Shown here: piece after piece, positions 44,689 through 53,390 of the stretch
Position numbering within the stretch: the first letter of the stretch is position 1
How the letters are laid out: the number at the start of each line of letters is the position of its first letter
DNA from: Candidatus Electrothrix aestuarii
GTDB lineage: Bacteria > Desulfobacterota > Desulfobulbia > Desulfobulbales > Desulfobulbaceae
Reading direction: 5' to 3'
Assembly (NCBI GenBank): GCA_032595685.2
Contig: CP159373.1
Coordinates: forward strand, 2,228,501-2,292,500
DNA: 64,000 nucleotides
Made by a program: the position numbers and the translations under genes
The notes under the pieces: model-generated
The model's database searches: none
The model's input: the letters and a program-made list of their open reading frames with translations, nothing else
What the model was told of the DNA's origin: nothing

Positions 44689-45990
44689 ATGAAATATGTG
44701 AATGTAGGGCTCATCGGCTTTGGTACCGTGGGTAGCGGTCTGGCCGAGGTGCTTCTTTCTCAGCAGGAACGTCTTCAACAGCGTAGCGGCCTTACTCTTC
44801 GTCTGGCAAAAGTTGCGGATATCTCCACAACTGAGTTGCCAGCCCGGTTTACTGATGCTGTTCTGACCAACGATGCAGCGAATCTTATTAATGATCCTGA
44901 GATAGACATTGTTGTTGAGCTAATCGGTGGTATTCAACCTGCCAAGACCTTTGTCATGGATGCCATTGCAGCGGGTAAGCACGTGGTGACCGCTAATAAG
45001 GCCCTGCTTTCCCAGGAAGGCAAGGAGATCTTTGCCGCTGCTGCGGCCAATGGGGTTGAGGTAGGTTTTGAGGCCAGTGTGGGGGGCGGCATTCCGGTGA
45101 TCAAGGGCTTGAAGGAAGGTCTGGTCGCCAATAATATCCTTTCCATCATGGGGATACTCAACGGGACAGCCAACTATATCCTTACCCGGATGACCGATGA
45201 GGGCAGCGCCTTTGCCGATGTGCTCAAGGATGCCCAGGACCTCGGCTTTGCCGAGGCAGATCCCACCTATGACGTGGAGGGGATTGATACCGCCCATAAG
45301 CTGGCTATCCTCATGACCATGGCCTATGGCATGAACATTACCCATAATGAGGTTGTTACTGAAGGAATCAGTAATATCGAGCCCATTGACATCGAGTTTG
45401 CCCGTGAGTTCGGCTGCCGGATCAAGCTACTGGCGATCAGTCGCAATCATGGCAGCCATGTGGAGGCCAGGGTGCATCCGACTATGGTGCCGGATTCTCA
45501 CCTGCTGGCGTCCATCAGCGGTGCCTATAATGCAGTGCATTTCACCGGTGATATGGTGGGGAATGTGCTGCTTTACGGGCAGGGGGCGGGTAAGATGCCC
45601 ACCGGGTCAGCGGTGGCTGCCGATGTGATGGATATTGCCCGTGATATTGCTGCCGGTTCCGTGGGCCGGGTGCCGTCCCTCTCTTATCTGCCGGAGCACA
45701 TCAGGGACCGCGAGATCACCCCGATAGACCAGTTATCCTGTCCGTATTACTTCCGTATCACCGCCTTGGATAAGCCCGGTGTGCTGGCAGCGGTGTCCAA
45801 CGTGCTGAGTAAGCACAAGATCAGTATTGAGTCTGTGATCCAGAAGGGACGTGAGGAGAATGAGCCCGTGTCTATCGTGATGCAGACCCATACAGCGGTG
45901 GAATCTGCTGTTTCTGCGGCCCTGGCTGAGATCGATGCCCTGGAGGCTATCACCGCGCCTACGGTGAAGATCAGGATGTTGGAGGACTGA
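44689..45990 (+). CDS. hom: Homoserine dehydrogenase
   Basis: 433 residues, reducing aspartate semialdehyde to homoserine on the way to threonine and methionine. The NAD(P) site is VGLIGFGTVGSGLAEVL, the middle has VVTANKALLSQEGKEIF and MGILNGTANYILTRM, and the catalytic region has GFAEADPTYDVEGIDTAHKL. A C-terminal ACT domain (YYFRITALDKPGVLAAVSNV onward) suggests feedback control by an amino acid. The ATG at 44689 starts the Rossmann fold directly; a 25-residue upstream extension is unlikely. In many bacteria a proposed homoserine kinase follows; here that gene lies 5.2 kb downstream. Confidence 0.95.
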   Translation: MKYVNVGLIGFGTVGSGLAEVLLSQQERLQQRSGLTLRLAKVADISTTELPARFTDAVLTNDAANLINDPEIDIVVELIGGIQPAKTFVMDAIAAGKHVVTANKALLSQEGKEIFAAAAANGVEVGFEASVGGGIPVIKGLKEGLVANNILSIMGILNGTANYILTRMTDEGSAFADVLKDAQDLGFAEADPTYDVEGIDTAHKLAILMTMAYGMNITHNEVVTEGISNIEPIDIEFAREFGCRIKLLAISRNHGSHVEARVHPTMVPDSHLLASISGAYNAVHFTGDMVGNVLLYGQGAGKMPTGSAVAADVMDIARDIAAGSVGRVPSLSYLPEHIRDREITPIDQLSCPYYFRITALDKPGVLAAVSNVLSKHKISIESVIQKGREENEPVSIVMQTHTAVESAVSAALAEIDALEAITAPTVKIRMLED

Positions 45991-46089
45991 GTCGGGAGCC
46001 TCCTTCCGGCCCAGTGTAGAAACACGGGGCTATGTGCGCTTCGTCCATCCAGGACGGTTCTCTTATTCCCTACCCAGGAGGACTTTTTC

Positions 46090-48150
46090 ATGCCCGATCC
46101 TGAAAGCAGCTATGAGAATACAGTCACCAATTCCGGCCCTGGCGACCAGAACATAGCCCAGGGGGACAATGCCGTTGGTAAGCAGATTAACGACAACAGA
46201 TCCTCCACCCAGACCATTGAGGGCAATGCCAACACGGTTGCTGGGCGGGATGTTCGCATAGAGCATCATCATCACCCGCCCACCTCTCCTGAATCCGCCT
46301 GCATCCTTCCGACCGAGGACGACATCTTCCTCCACCGGGAGGCCGAGCTGGCCTGGCTGGATGAGCACCTCTCCCCTGACCGGGTGGTGGCGGTCTGCGG
46401 ACCCGGCGGCATGGGCAAGAGCGCCCTGGCAGCCCGTGCGGTGCGTAGCCTGCCTCCTGACCGCTTCCCGGACGGCATCATCTTTCACACCTTTTACCAT
46501 CAGGCCGAGACCACCAAGGCCCTCCAGACCATTGCCCATGCCCTGGGCCTCAAGGCAGAGGCCGATCTGGAGCAGCAGGTAGCTGCGGCCCTGGGCAGCA
46601 GGCAGGCCCTGCTGGTCCTGGATGGGGCAGAGGAGGCCGAGGACCTCCAGGCGGTGCTGCCTCTGCGGGGGCGATGCGGGGTGCTGGTTACCACCAGGAA
46701 AAAGAGCGACTGCGGGCCGTTTCGCTGGGATCTGCAAGCCCTGCCGGATGATGAGGCTGAAGAGGTCCTGCGGGCCTGGGGCGGGCAGGCCGGGGACCAG
46801 GAGGCCATTGAGCAGATTGCCGAGCTGCTGGGTGGCTGGCCCGTGGCCCTGCGCCTGGCCGGGCATTATCTGCACAGTACCGGAGAGCCTGCAACAGACT
46901 ACCTGCGTTGGTTGCAGGAGGAGCCCTTTAAGGAGCTGGGGGAGAGCGAGGAGCACCAGAGGGACAATGCAGCCCTGCTGCTCCGGCGGAGCACGGCCCA
47001 GGTGGGAGAGGATGCCCGTCTTGTGCTGGGGCTGGCAGGCTGTCTGGCCTTTGACCTGCTGTCTCCCGCGCCCATGACGGCCCTGCTGGAGGGTGATGAA
47101 CGGCGATGCCGCAAGGCTGTGAACGAGCTGGTCAATTACGGCCTGCTGGAACGCCGGGGCGAGCGCCTGCACATAGGCCATGCCCTGATCCATGAGTACG
47201 CGGCCCGGAACCTGGCCCTGAGCAGAGAGACCCTGGAGCGGGTGGCTGCCTATTATATTGACTGGTGCAGGGAGCAGAGTGCTGCCGGTGTACCGGGGTA
47301 TGCCCGCATGGATGATGAGCGGGGGCACTGCCTGCGGCTGATACGGGCCTGCCTGGATGGGGAGTTGTGGCAGGAGGTGAAAGACTTGGTCGGGGCAATC
47401 CAGGTATACCTTGACCGGCAGGGCTGGTGGACAGAGCGACTGGCCGCCCTTGAGATGCGCCTGACAGCGGCCCGGCAGACTGGCGACCGCAGAGATGAGG
47501 CATGGTGCCTGAACAGCCTGGGCTATACCTGCGCACGACGCGGGGATCAGGAAAAGGCCCTCGCTTGGTTTGAGCAATGCCTTCCCGTATACCATGAACA
47601 GGGCATGCGCAAGGAGGAAGGCGTGCTCCTGAATAACATGGCATATATTTATGACGATCTGGGCAAGTACGAGCAGGCCCTGGAACAGTATGAGCAGAGC
47701 CTGAGCATCCGGCGGGAGGTCGGCGACCGGGAGGGGGAAGGCACGACCCTGAATAATATCGGCACCCTTTATTGGGCACAGAAGAAGTATGATGAAGCCC
47801 TGCCGTATTATGAGCAATGCCTGCCTATTCACAGAGAGGTTGGCGATACAATCGGGGAAGGCACAACCCTGAACAACATCGCCAGCATCTATGATGCCCA
47901 GGGTAAGCCGGGCAAGGCGGTGGAGTACTACAAGAAAGCCTTGGCGATAGTAACAGAGCTGGGTGATAGAAAGTTGGAAGCGGAAGATAGCTGGAACATC
48001 GGCCTCGCCTATGAAGATATGGGCGACTTTACCAAGGCCGAGGAATACATTGCCCTGGCCGTGGAGATTGAAGAGCAGATCGGGCACCCTGATCTGGAGA
48101 ATGACCGCAACCATCTGAAGCAGCTGCGGGCCAAGCGGCGGGGGGCGTAG
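46090..48150 (+). CDS. STAND/NB-ARC NTPase with C-terminal TPRs (NLR-like)
   Basis: 686 residues. The first 60 are Gly/Asn/Asp-rich with pseudo-repeats (NSGPGDQNIAQGDNAVGKQ, IEGNANTVAGRDVRIEHHHH), a beta-type segment often seen ahead of bacterial STAND ATPases. NB-ARC core: P-loop GPGGMGKS (104-111), Walker B LLVLDGAEE (174-182), sensor GVLVTTRKK (197-205), GxP motif GGWPVALRL (248-256). A winged-helix-like region follows. About five 40-residue TPRs of kinesin-light-chain type end the protein (for example LNNIGTLYWAQKKYDEALPY). This is the plan of NLR-like signalling or defence proteins, with TPRs as sensor. No obvious effector domain is present. AGGAGG precedes the ATG. It is more GC-rich than the genes before 44 kb. 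Confidence 0.85.
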   Translation: MPDPESSYENTVTNSGPGDQNIAQGDNAVGKQINDNRSSTQTIEGNANTVAGRDVRIEHHHHPPTSPESACILPTEDDIFLHREAELAWLDEHLSPDRVVAVCGPGGMGKSALAARAVRSLPPDRFPDGIIFHTFYHQAETTKALQTIAHALGLKAEADLEQQVAAALGSRQALLVLDGAEEAEDLQAVLPLRGRCGVLVTTRKKSDCGPFRWDLQALPDDEAEEVLRAWGGQAGDQEAIEQIAELLGGWPVALRLAGHYLHSTGEPATDYLRWLQEEPFKELGESEEHQRDNAALLLRRSTAQVGEDARLVLGLAGCLAFDLLSPAPMTALLEGDERRCRKAVNELVNYGLLERRGERLHIGHALIHEYAARNLALSRETLERVAAYYIDWCREQSAAGVPGYARMDDERGHCLRLIRACLDGELWQEVKDLVGAIQVYLDRQGWWTERLAALEMRLTAARQTGDRRDEAWCLNSLGYTCARRGDQEKALAWFEQCLPVYHEQGMRKEEGVLLNNMAYIYDDLGKYEQALEQYEQSLSIRREVGDREGEGTTLNNIGTLYWAQKKYDEALPYYEQCLPIHREVGDTIGEGTTLNNIASIYDAQGKPGKAVEYYKKALAIVTELGDRKLEAEDSWNIGLAYEDMGDFTKAEEYIALAVEIEEQIGHPDLENDRNHLKQLRAKRRGA

Positions 48151-48180
48151 GTGGCAGCCCGCCATCCCACACAGGGTGTT

Positions 48181-48320
48181 ACCCTGTGCTCATTAAATAT
48201 AACCCCGTTGGGGTATGGTGCAAAGACCGTCCTGCCCTGAAGGGGCAATATATATCAGCCCGGTGCAACGCGCCGGGTGGTCATGGCCGGGAATATCGCG
48301 GGGCAGGGTAGGGGCGATTG
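48181..48320. repeat. Cluster of small palindromes after the STAND gene
   Basis: Short GC-rich inverted repeats follow the stop: GGGTGTTACCC, CCCCGTTGGGG, CCCTGAAGGGG, and CCCGGTGCAACGCGCCGGG. They resemble interspersed repeats of the type GCCCTGAAGGGGCA-ATATATCAGCCC. They may end transcription of the STAND gene. Confidence 0.5.
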
Positions 48321-48392
48321 GCAATCGCCCGTGGTGGGTATGTAGGGGCACGGCGCGCCGTGTCCGTACGGGGATTGTGTTGATCCATTACC

Positions 48393-48563
48393 GGGCGGTG
48401 TAGGGGCAAATCCCCGTGATTGCCCATAATAATACGGGGCGGTATGTAGGGGCAAATCCCCGTGTTTGCCCATGATAATGCGGGGCGGTGCGTAGGGGTA
48501 AATCCCCGTGATTGCCCTGGATCGTTTTGGGCGGTATGGAAGGGCGACCGCCGGTCGCCCCTA
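48393..48563. repeat. Tandem degenerate ~46-bp repeats
   Basis: At least three copies of a unit running GGGCGGT-GTAGGGGCAAATCCCCGTG-TTGCCC-ATAATAAT-CGG begin near 48393, 48437 and 48483, with a diverged fourth near 48529 that ends in GGGCGACCGCCGGTCGCCC. Each unit contains GGGGCAAATCCCC, a self-complementary core. A related unit precedes the array near 48307. Confidence 0.7.
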
Positions 48564-48597
48564 CGAAAAGCCTTCCTTGTCTCCTTCCCGTCTCAAA

Positions 48598-48708
48598 GCA
48601 AGGTACCTTGCCATCCAATGCCAGGGTGCCTTCGCATCCAAAGGCAAGGTTCCCTGCCGTCACGCGCCAAGGCGCCTTCTCTCCGGGCGGCAGGGTGCCT
48701 TCTTTTCA
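48598..48708. repeat. Second repeat family, ~25-bp GGCAAGGTnCCTTGCC-like units
   Basis: Five imperfect units (CAAGGTACCTTGCC, CAGGGTGCCTTCG, CAAGGTTCCCTGCC, CAAGGCGCCTTCT, CAGGGTGCCTTCT) follow at about 24-28 bases. Each is centred on a small palindrome. Their translations give short protein-like repeats in several frames, but no ribosome site is present and they are not called genes. Confidence 0.6.
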
Positions 48709-48722
48709 GCAGAAAGAATTCC

Positions 48723-48751
48723 TTGACAAAGCCCATGCCCCGCCGTAGGAT
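48723..48751 (+). promoter_or_regulatory. Promoter of the DUF4469-like gene
   Basis: TTGACA (48723-48728), a 17-base spacer and TAGGAT (48746-48751) lie 59 bases before the ATG at 48810, right after the repeat arrays. Confidence 0.6.
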
Positions 48752-48809
48752 CCATCTTTATAGGTTTTACCGGTTATCTCACATACTTTAGCAAGCAAGG
48801 AGGCAGGTC

Positions 48810-49880
48810 ATGGCAACGATACAATGGCGTCCCGAAGTCAATGCGCTCACCACTCCCCAGTCCTACTGGATTCGCTTTGTCCCAAGGAGTGTGGTCGACT
48901 CTGAAGAGCTGGCGAAACGCATGGCTAAGGCCCAGCCCAACTACAGCGAGGAGGAGTTCCGCGCCTTTCTCACCCTGCGCAACGAGATCATCCAGGACGC
49001 GCTGGCCAACGGTGAGCAGGTGACCGAGGAAAACAACTTCACCTACACCCTCTCCTTTACCGGCAGGCTGGATGAGCCGGACGACCCCCTGCCTGATATT
49101 GGCGACTGCCTCCAGGTGCGGATCTATGGTTCTCCTCCCTTTATCGATGCCATACGCCAGGGTGCCCGCACCGAACGCCTGCCCATGAACAAGAAGCTCC
49201 CGGTGATTACCTCTGCCGAAGACACCCTTCTCAAGCTCAATAATGTGCTCAACCCCCAGGGTACGCTCCAGCTGACCGGCACCAATCTCCAGTTCGATCA
49301 GGAAGAGGGCACAGGGGAGTGCGTGCTGACAGGCACGCGCAGTGGCAAGGCCGTGCAGACCCGGGTCGCCTCCATGAGCAATACCTCGGTCATGATCCTG
49401 CCTGACATCCCAGCCCAGAGCAATCCCTGGAACAACGAATACACCGTGTCCATCAGTACCCATTACAGCTCCCGTGGTACCGCGCGCACCGGCACCTACG
49501 ACAGGATGCTGCGCGCTCCCCTGCTTGTGAATGGCTTCGGCGAAGAGACCGGCATCCTCACCGGCAAGGCCAACAGCCCCAATGTGAGTATTACCGGTGG
49601 GGTAAGCTCTGGCAGCAGTAATTTGCGCATAGAGGTTGTGCTGGACTTGCAGGAGGACCTCCTTTTCTTCAGCCTGAAAGATATGAAGAAGGAAGGCGAA
49701 AAGGGACCCTCCGTGACTGTCAGTGGCAATGGTGCCTATACCCTGGAGGCGCCTGCCCGTTCCCTTGTCACCAGCCTGGATATCCGGGTCAATAGCTATG
49801 CCGCACTCAAGGAGATGGTGTGGAATGATTATAGCGGCAGACTGGTGGACATCCTGGACATCCAGATCGAACCCGCATAA
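48810..49880 (+). CDS. DUF4469-like protein with HU-like N-terminal region
   Basis: 356 residues. The N-terminal part (about 1-125), with FVPRSVVDSEELAKRMAKAQ and LQVRIYGSPPF, resembles the HU-type DNA-binding-like module found ahead of DUF4469. The middle (LNNVLNPQGTLQLTGTNLQF, then GECVLTGTRSGKAVQTRV and SVMILPDIPAQ) matches the DUF4469 immunoglobulin-like fold. The C-terminus is another beta-rich domain. No signal peptide. Function unknown; nucleoid or structural roles are guessed in relatives. AAGGAGG precedes the ATG. Confidence 0.65.
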   Translation: MATIQWRPEVNALTTPQSYWIRFVPRSVVDSEELAKRMAKAQPNYSEEEFRAFLTLRNEIIQDALANGEQVTEENNFTYTLSFTGRLDEPDDPLPDIGDCLQVRIYGSPPFIDAIRQGARTERLPMNKKLPVITSAEDTLLKLNNVLNPQGTLQLTGTNLQFDQEEGTGECVLTGTRSGKAVQTRVASMSNTSVMILPDIPAQSNPWNNEYTVSISTHYSSRGTARTGTYDRMLRAPLLVNGFGEETGILTGKANSPNVSITGGVSSGSSNLRIEVVLDLQEDLLFFSLKDMKKEGEKGPSVTVSGNGAYTLEAPARSLVTSLDIRVNSYAALKEMVWNDYSGRLVDILDIQIEPA

Positions 49881-50035
49881 ACAGACTTTCCCGCTCGCCG
49901 CACTTGCTGTATACTCTTTGCTCCTGCACCCCTTCCCGGAACAGACGCGAACTCCTCCGGGAAAGGAGGCAGGTTGATCTGATAATTGCTTTACCTTATA
50001 CTCACCTTACTGCTTCAGAACAAAGGAGATACCTC

Positions 50036-51127
50036 ATGAACACAGCCCGTGGAAGATTCCTGCCCTCATGTATGCTTGTGCTGGCAACAGCACTGCTTGC
50101 TCTGTTGCCCTTCAACACGGTTCAGGCGCAATCAGAAGGTAGTGTGTTGTCCCAAATCCTATCAGGCCTGCAACCTCTTATACAGCCAGGGCAGCCACAA
50201 CCTGCTACGCAGCCTCAGGCGGCATCAGGTACCTGTAATGCCCGCTATGAAGCTGTCGTCACCGAGGTCAACGGCAGCCCTATGAGCCAGGTGGTCCGGT
50301 TTGGCCAATTCCAGAGCCTGGGTAGCGGGCGGATGCCCGTAGCGGCGGCTAAGGAGGCAAAGGAGAATGCAGAACGCTGTATGCAAAGCCAATGGAGCGG
50401 CAGGGCCAATGGTTTGCTCCCCTTTGAATGTACGGATCAGCAGCGTATATCCGGTTATACTGTCCGGGATATTGAGCGCACCTTGCAGCAGGAGCTCTGT
50501 CAGGCCATCAACCCGCTGCCCTGTAACCAGGGAAAAGCGGATATTCGCTACTCCCTCTTTGCCGTGGTTGATGGAGGGCCGGGATGCGGTACCCGCATGA
50601 GTCCGGTCTCCAGAACGATGCTGGCCAGTACCTCTGTTGTCCAGTGCATGTGCCAGGACAACAGGCGAGGCGACCGTGGCTGGGATCGTGGGCGTGATGG
50701 TCGACGGGATGATCGGGGCTGGGGCCGTGGCCGCGACGATAGACGCGATGATAGACGAGGCAGTCGTGGTTGGGACCGTGACGAAAGACGGGGAGACCGT
50801 GACTGGCGACGTGGACGAGATGATAACAGGTCCGGCGGCAGGCTTTCCGCTCCGCAGCAGGTTACTCCGGTGCAGGGGGCAGTTTTTTACCACCTCCCCC
50901 GCCGTACCCTGCTGGCCTGGGAACCTGTGCAGCGTGCTGAGAGCTACCTGGTAGAGATTAAGTACAAGGGCAGGACGTGGAACACCATGAGCACCAACGG
51001 CGATGCTACCTTTGTTGCCTTTGATTTCCCCGGCTCAGGGCAGGGCGAGTGGCGCGTTATTCCCCAGGGACGACGAGGCAGGCAGGGGGCACCGAGCCCC
51101 TGGTCCAGCTTTACCTACAGACGATAA
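50036..51127 (+). CDS. Secreted Arg/Asp/Gly-rich protein
   Basis: 363 residues. The signal peptide (SCMLVLATALLALLPFNTVQAQ) is clear. A cysteine-containing domain follows (about 65-210; six or more cysteines likely in disulfides). Then comes a striking low-complexity stretch of about 60 residues made of RGD/RDD/GWDR units (for example RGWDRDERRGDRDWRRGRDD), highly charged and probably disordered. The last 80 residues (VFYHLPRRTLLAWEPVQRAE onward) look like a fibronectin-III-like domain. Surface binding is plausible but unproven. The start at 50036 has AAAGGAG eight bases upstream; a 44-residue upstream extension is not supported. Confidence 0.7.
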   Translation: MNTARGRFLPSCMLVLATALLALLPFNTVQAQSEGSVLSQILSGLQPLIQPGQPQPATQPQAASGTCNARYEAVVTEVNGSPMSQVVRFGQFQSLGSGRMPVAAAKEAKENAERCMQSQWSGRANGLLPFECTDQQRISGYTVRDIERTLQQELCQAINPLPCNQGKADIRYSLFAVVDGGPGCGTRMSPVSRTMLASTSVVQCMCQDNRRGDRGWDRGRDGRRDDRGWGRGRDDRRDDRRGSRGWDRDERRGDRDWRRGRDDNRSGGRLSAPQQVTPVQGAVFYHLPRRTLLAWEPVQRAESYLVEIKYKGRTWNTMSTNGDATFVAFDFPGSGQGEWRVIPQGRRGRQGAPSPWSSFTYRR

Positions 51128-51194
51128 TCAACAGGAAGAAAAGCTCCCTCTCTTGCACCTTCAGAGGTCAAAGGGAGGGAGGAAGAGAAGACAT

Positions 51195-52436
51195 ATGAAA
51201 TACATTCTCCTTATCGGCGATGGCATGGGCGATACCCCGGTGCCGGAACTCGGGGGTAAGACCCCTTTGGAAGCAGCTCATAAGCCCACCATTGACAGAC
51301 TCTGTGCTGCTGCTGAGCCGTTACTGGTCCGCACTGTCCCGGAGGGCTATCCGCCGGGCAGCGATGTGGCCAATCTCTCCCTGCTCGGCTATGAGCCGGA
51401 AAAGTACTACACTGGTCGCGCCCCCCTGGAGGCGGCCAGCATGGGCGTGGAGATTCCTGATGAAGCCCTGGCCTTCCGTTGCAATCTGGTCACAGTGGAC
51501 TATCTGGATGATGACCGCATGACCATGATTGATTACAGTGCGGGCCATATCAGCAGCGAAGAGGCAGCGGAGTTGATCGCAGCCGTACAGGCGGCCTGTG
51601 GCACGGAACAACTACGTTTTTATCCTGGGATCAGCTATCGTCACCTGCTCATCCACCAGGGTGGGGTGCCGGACTCCCTGGGTACGGTCCCTCCCCATGA
51701 TTATATGGACCAGGATGTAACGGAGTTCTACCGGCAATACCTCGCGATTGATTATCTTGCTGACCTGATGCGGACCTCTGCCCAGGTGCTGGCGGAGCAT
51801 CCGGTGAATCAGAAGCGCCTGGCAGCTGGTAGGCGGCCTGCCAATGCCATCTGGATCTGGGGGGAAGGAGGGAAGCCTGCCATGAACACCATCCAGGAAC
51901 GGCACGGCCTGACCGGCAGTCTGATCTCCGCTGTGGATCTGCTCAAAGGGCTGGGCGTGTGCAGCGGCCTGGATGTGCTGGAGGTCGAGGGGGCCACCGG
52001 CTATCTGGATACCAATTACCAGGGCAAGGCTGAGGCCGCCCTGGAGGCCTTGAAGAGCCAGGACCTTGCTGTGGTTCATGTTGAGGCCCCGGACGAGGCA
52101 GGGCATCAGGGCTCTGTAGCAGATAAGGTGCAGGCTATTGAGGACTTTGATGCCAAGATTGTGGAACCCATTGTGACAGAGATGGATCGTCGGGGCGAAC
52201 CCTATCGCCTGGTGGTGACGATGGATCATTATACCCCCATTGCTCGCCGCACCCACGAGGATTGGCCTGTGCCTATGTTTCTCTACGACTCCGAGGGCGT
52301 GGAGCAGCCTGCCCGAGTGAGCTACACCGAGGCGCACATCATTGCCGCAGCAAAGCAAGGGCAACTTTGCCTGGAGAGCGGGGCAGCCTTCTTTACTCGC
52401 TTTGTTATGGCAAAGAATGGAGAGCAGCATGGGTGA
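51195..52436 (+). CDS. ApgM-type phosphoglycerate mutase family; proposed homoserine kinase
   Basis: 413 residues of the alkaline-phosphatase superfamily. N-terminal metal site LLIGDGMGDTPVPELGGKTP, catalytic loop GSDVANLSLLGYEP, and the C-terminal MDHYTPIARRTHEDWPVP metal site are visible. ApgM enzymes in archaea are phosphoglycerate mutases, but bacterial members near homoserine dehydrogenase are annotated as proposed homoserine kinase (TIGR02535 type). Because a normal gpmI exists in this window and hom lies 5.2 kb upstream, homoserine phosphorylation is the better guess. The stop overlaps the thioesterase start by 8 bases. Confidence 0.82.
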   Translation: MKYILLIGDGMGDTPVPELGGKTPLEAAHKPTIDRLCAAAEPLLVRTVPEGYPPGSDVANLSLLGYEPEKYYTGRAPLEAASMGVEIPDEALAFRCNLVTVDYLDDDRMTMIDYSAGHISSEEAAELIAAVQAACGTEQLRFYPGISYRHLLIHQGGVPDSLGTVPPHDYMDQDVTEFYRQYLAIDYLADLMRTSAQVLAEHPVNQKRLAAGRRPANAIWIWGEGGKPAMNTIQERHGLTGSLISAVDLLKGLGVCSGLDVLEVEGATGYLDTNYQGKAEAALEALKSQDLAVVHVEAPDEAGHQGSVADKVQAIEDFDAKIVEPIVTEMDRRGEPYRLVVTMDHYTPIARRTHEDWPVPMFLYDSEGVEQPARVSYTEAHIIAAAKQGQLCLESGAAFFTRFVMAKNGEQHG

Positions 52437-52884
52437 CCTGCGTATGAAGATGCAGGAGCCGGTCTTTCGGGTCCCGTACCGGGTGATCTACGGCGATACC
52501 GACTCCGGTGGCGTGATGTATCATGCTAACTACCTTCGCCTGGCAGAGGTTGGCCGAACAGAGTTGATGCGTCAATGGGCTATGCCCTATAGCGAAATAG
52601 AGCGGCAAGGAGTTATCCTGCCCTTGACTGAAAGTTATCTCCGCTATAAGGCTCCGGCCAGGTACGATGACCTTGTGACCATTTCCACGTCTCTTGCCGA
52701 ACTGAGCTTTGTTACCTGTCGCTTTCATTTTACAATAACCCGCTGGGAAGAGGACCAGGGGCGGGACCGGCTCCTGGTCAAGGGCTTTACCTGTCATGCA
52801 AGTATTAATCGACAGGGAAAGCTTATGCCTTTGCCCGACAATATCCGGGAGGCGCTTGAGGGGGTATGGAAGCAGAAATCGTAG
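52429..52884 (+). CDS. YbgC/FadM-family acyl-CoA thioesterase
   Basis: 151 residues of the hot-dog fold. YGDTDSGGVMYHANYLRLAEVGR contains the catalytic Asp and conserved YHANYL (quoted in part: DTDSGGVMYHANYL). YLRYKAPARYDDLV is the second family block. It hydrolyses acyl-CoA or acyl-ACP thioesters; in gram-negatives YbgC goes with the Tol-Pal system, not seen here. The ATG at 52429 has GGAG nearby inside the previous gene's end, so translation is coupled to it. Earlier in-frame starts would run back into the preceding gene. Confidence 0.85.
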   Translation: MGDLRMKMQEPVFRVPYRVIYGDTDSGGVMYHANYLRLAEVGRTELMRQWAMPYSEIERQGVILPLTESYLRYKAPARYDDLVTISTSLAELSFVTCRFHFTITRWEEDQGRDRLLVKGFTCHASINRQGKLMPLPDNIREALEGVWKQKS

Positions 52885-52923
52885 GGCCTTTTTCAAAAAC
52901 AGCAAGAAGAAGGTAAATAGTTC

Positions 52924-52952
52924 TTGACGGAAGAAGGAAACTCCTTTATATT
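52924..52952 (+). promoter_or_regulatory. Promoter of tRNA-fMet
   Basis: TTGACG (52924-52929), a 17-base spacer and TATATT (52947-52952) end 12 bases before the first tRNA base, the expected spacing for a tRNA promoter. Confidence 0.8.
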
Positions 52953-52964
52953 GTTGCCCAGTGA

Positions 52965-53041
<77 letters not shown>

Positions 53042-53052
53042 CAAAGATATTC

Positions 53053-53089
53053 AAGGCCGTACAGTTTGATGACTGTACGGCCTTTTTTT
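53053..53089 (+). terminator. Terminator of the tRNA gene
   Basis: AAGGCCGTACAG and CTGTACGGCC pair around TTTGATGA and are followed by seven T. A textbook rho-independent terminator 12 bases after the tRNA. Confidence 0.92.
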
Positions 53090-53099
53090 ATTGGTTTTG

Positions 53100-53136
53100 A
53101 CCCTGAACTGTTGTTTCTCCGGTTCAGGGTTTTTTA
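53100..53136 (+). terminator. Second terminator after tRNA-fMet
   Basis: ACCCTGAAC and GTTCAGGGT pair around a 13-base loop and are followed by six further T. It backs up the first terminator or is left from another transcript. Confidence 0.75.
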
Positions 53137-53268
53137 TTTCCAGTGCATCGGGAGCGGGAATTTCAAAGAAATATTTTTTCTGCTGTTGCTTTTCTTCTCT
53201 TTAACGCTCTTGAACAATTTCAGCATACGTGATTTAACGAGATGCAATGTATCTCAAGGGTTCAGTTC

Positions 53269-53388
53269 ATGAACTCAGGAAATTTGTTGACCATGACCTG
53301 CACTGCCCGGCTGTGTGAACTGTCGGAAGGTATTGCAGATGCGTTTATTGCATGGGCAAAAGAAGAAGGCTTGAGCTTTTGGAGTTAA
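53269..53388 (+). CDS. 39-residue ORF coupled to rhuM
   Basis: A small frame (MNSGNLLTMTCTARLCELSE onward, ending LSFWS) whose stop is two bases before the rhuM ATG; the rhuM ribosome site GGAG lies in its last codons. A weak AAGGG precedes its own ATG. It could be a small partner or leader of RhuM, or the 3' end of a lost gene. No domain is recognised. Confidence 0.4.
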   Translation: MNSGNLLTMTCTARLCELSEGIADAFIAWAKEEGLSFWS

Positions 53389-53390
53389 GC

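Noticed and set aside
46063..48165. A 700-codon open frame on the minus strand across the whole STAND gene
   Set aside because: It mirrors the GC-rich STAND-TPR gene, has Pro/Gln/Leu-rich composition and no ribosome site or domain. The plus-strand frame has full NB-ARC and TPR motifs, so the antisense frame is a by-product of codon bias.
48393..48563. Possible CRISPR array
   Set aside because: Units are degenerate and directly adjacent with no unique spacers of constant length, and no cas genes are near.
48215..48791. Short frames translating the repeat arrays (for example SKQGTLPSNARVPSHP)
   Set aside because: They are repeat-derived in several frames at once, without ribosome sites. The real promoter and gene start lie downstream.
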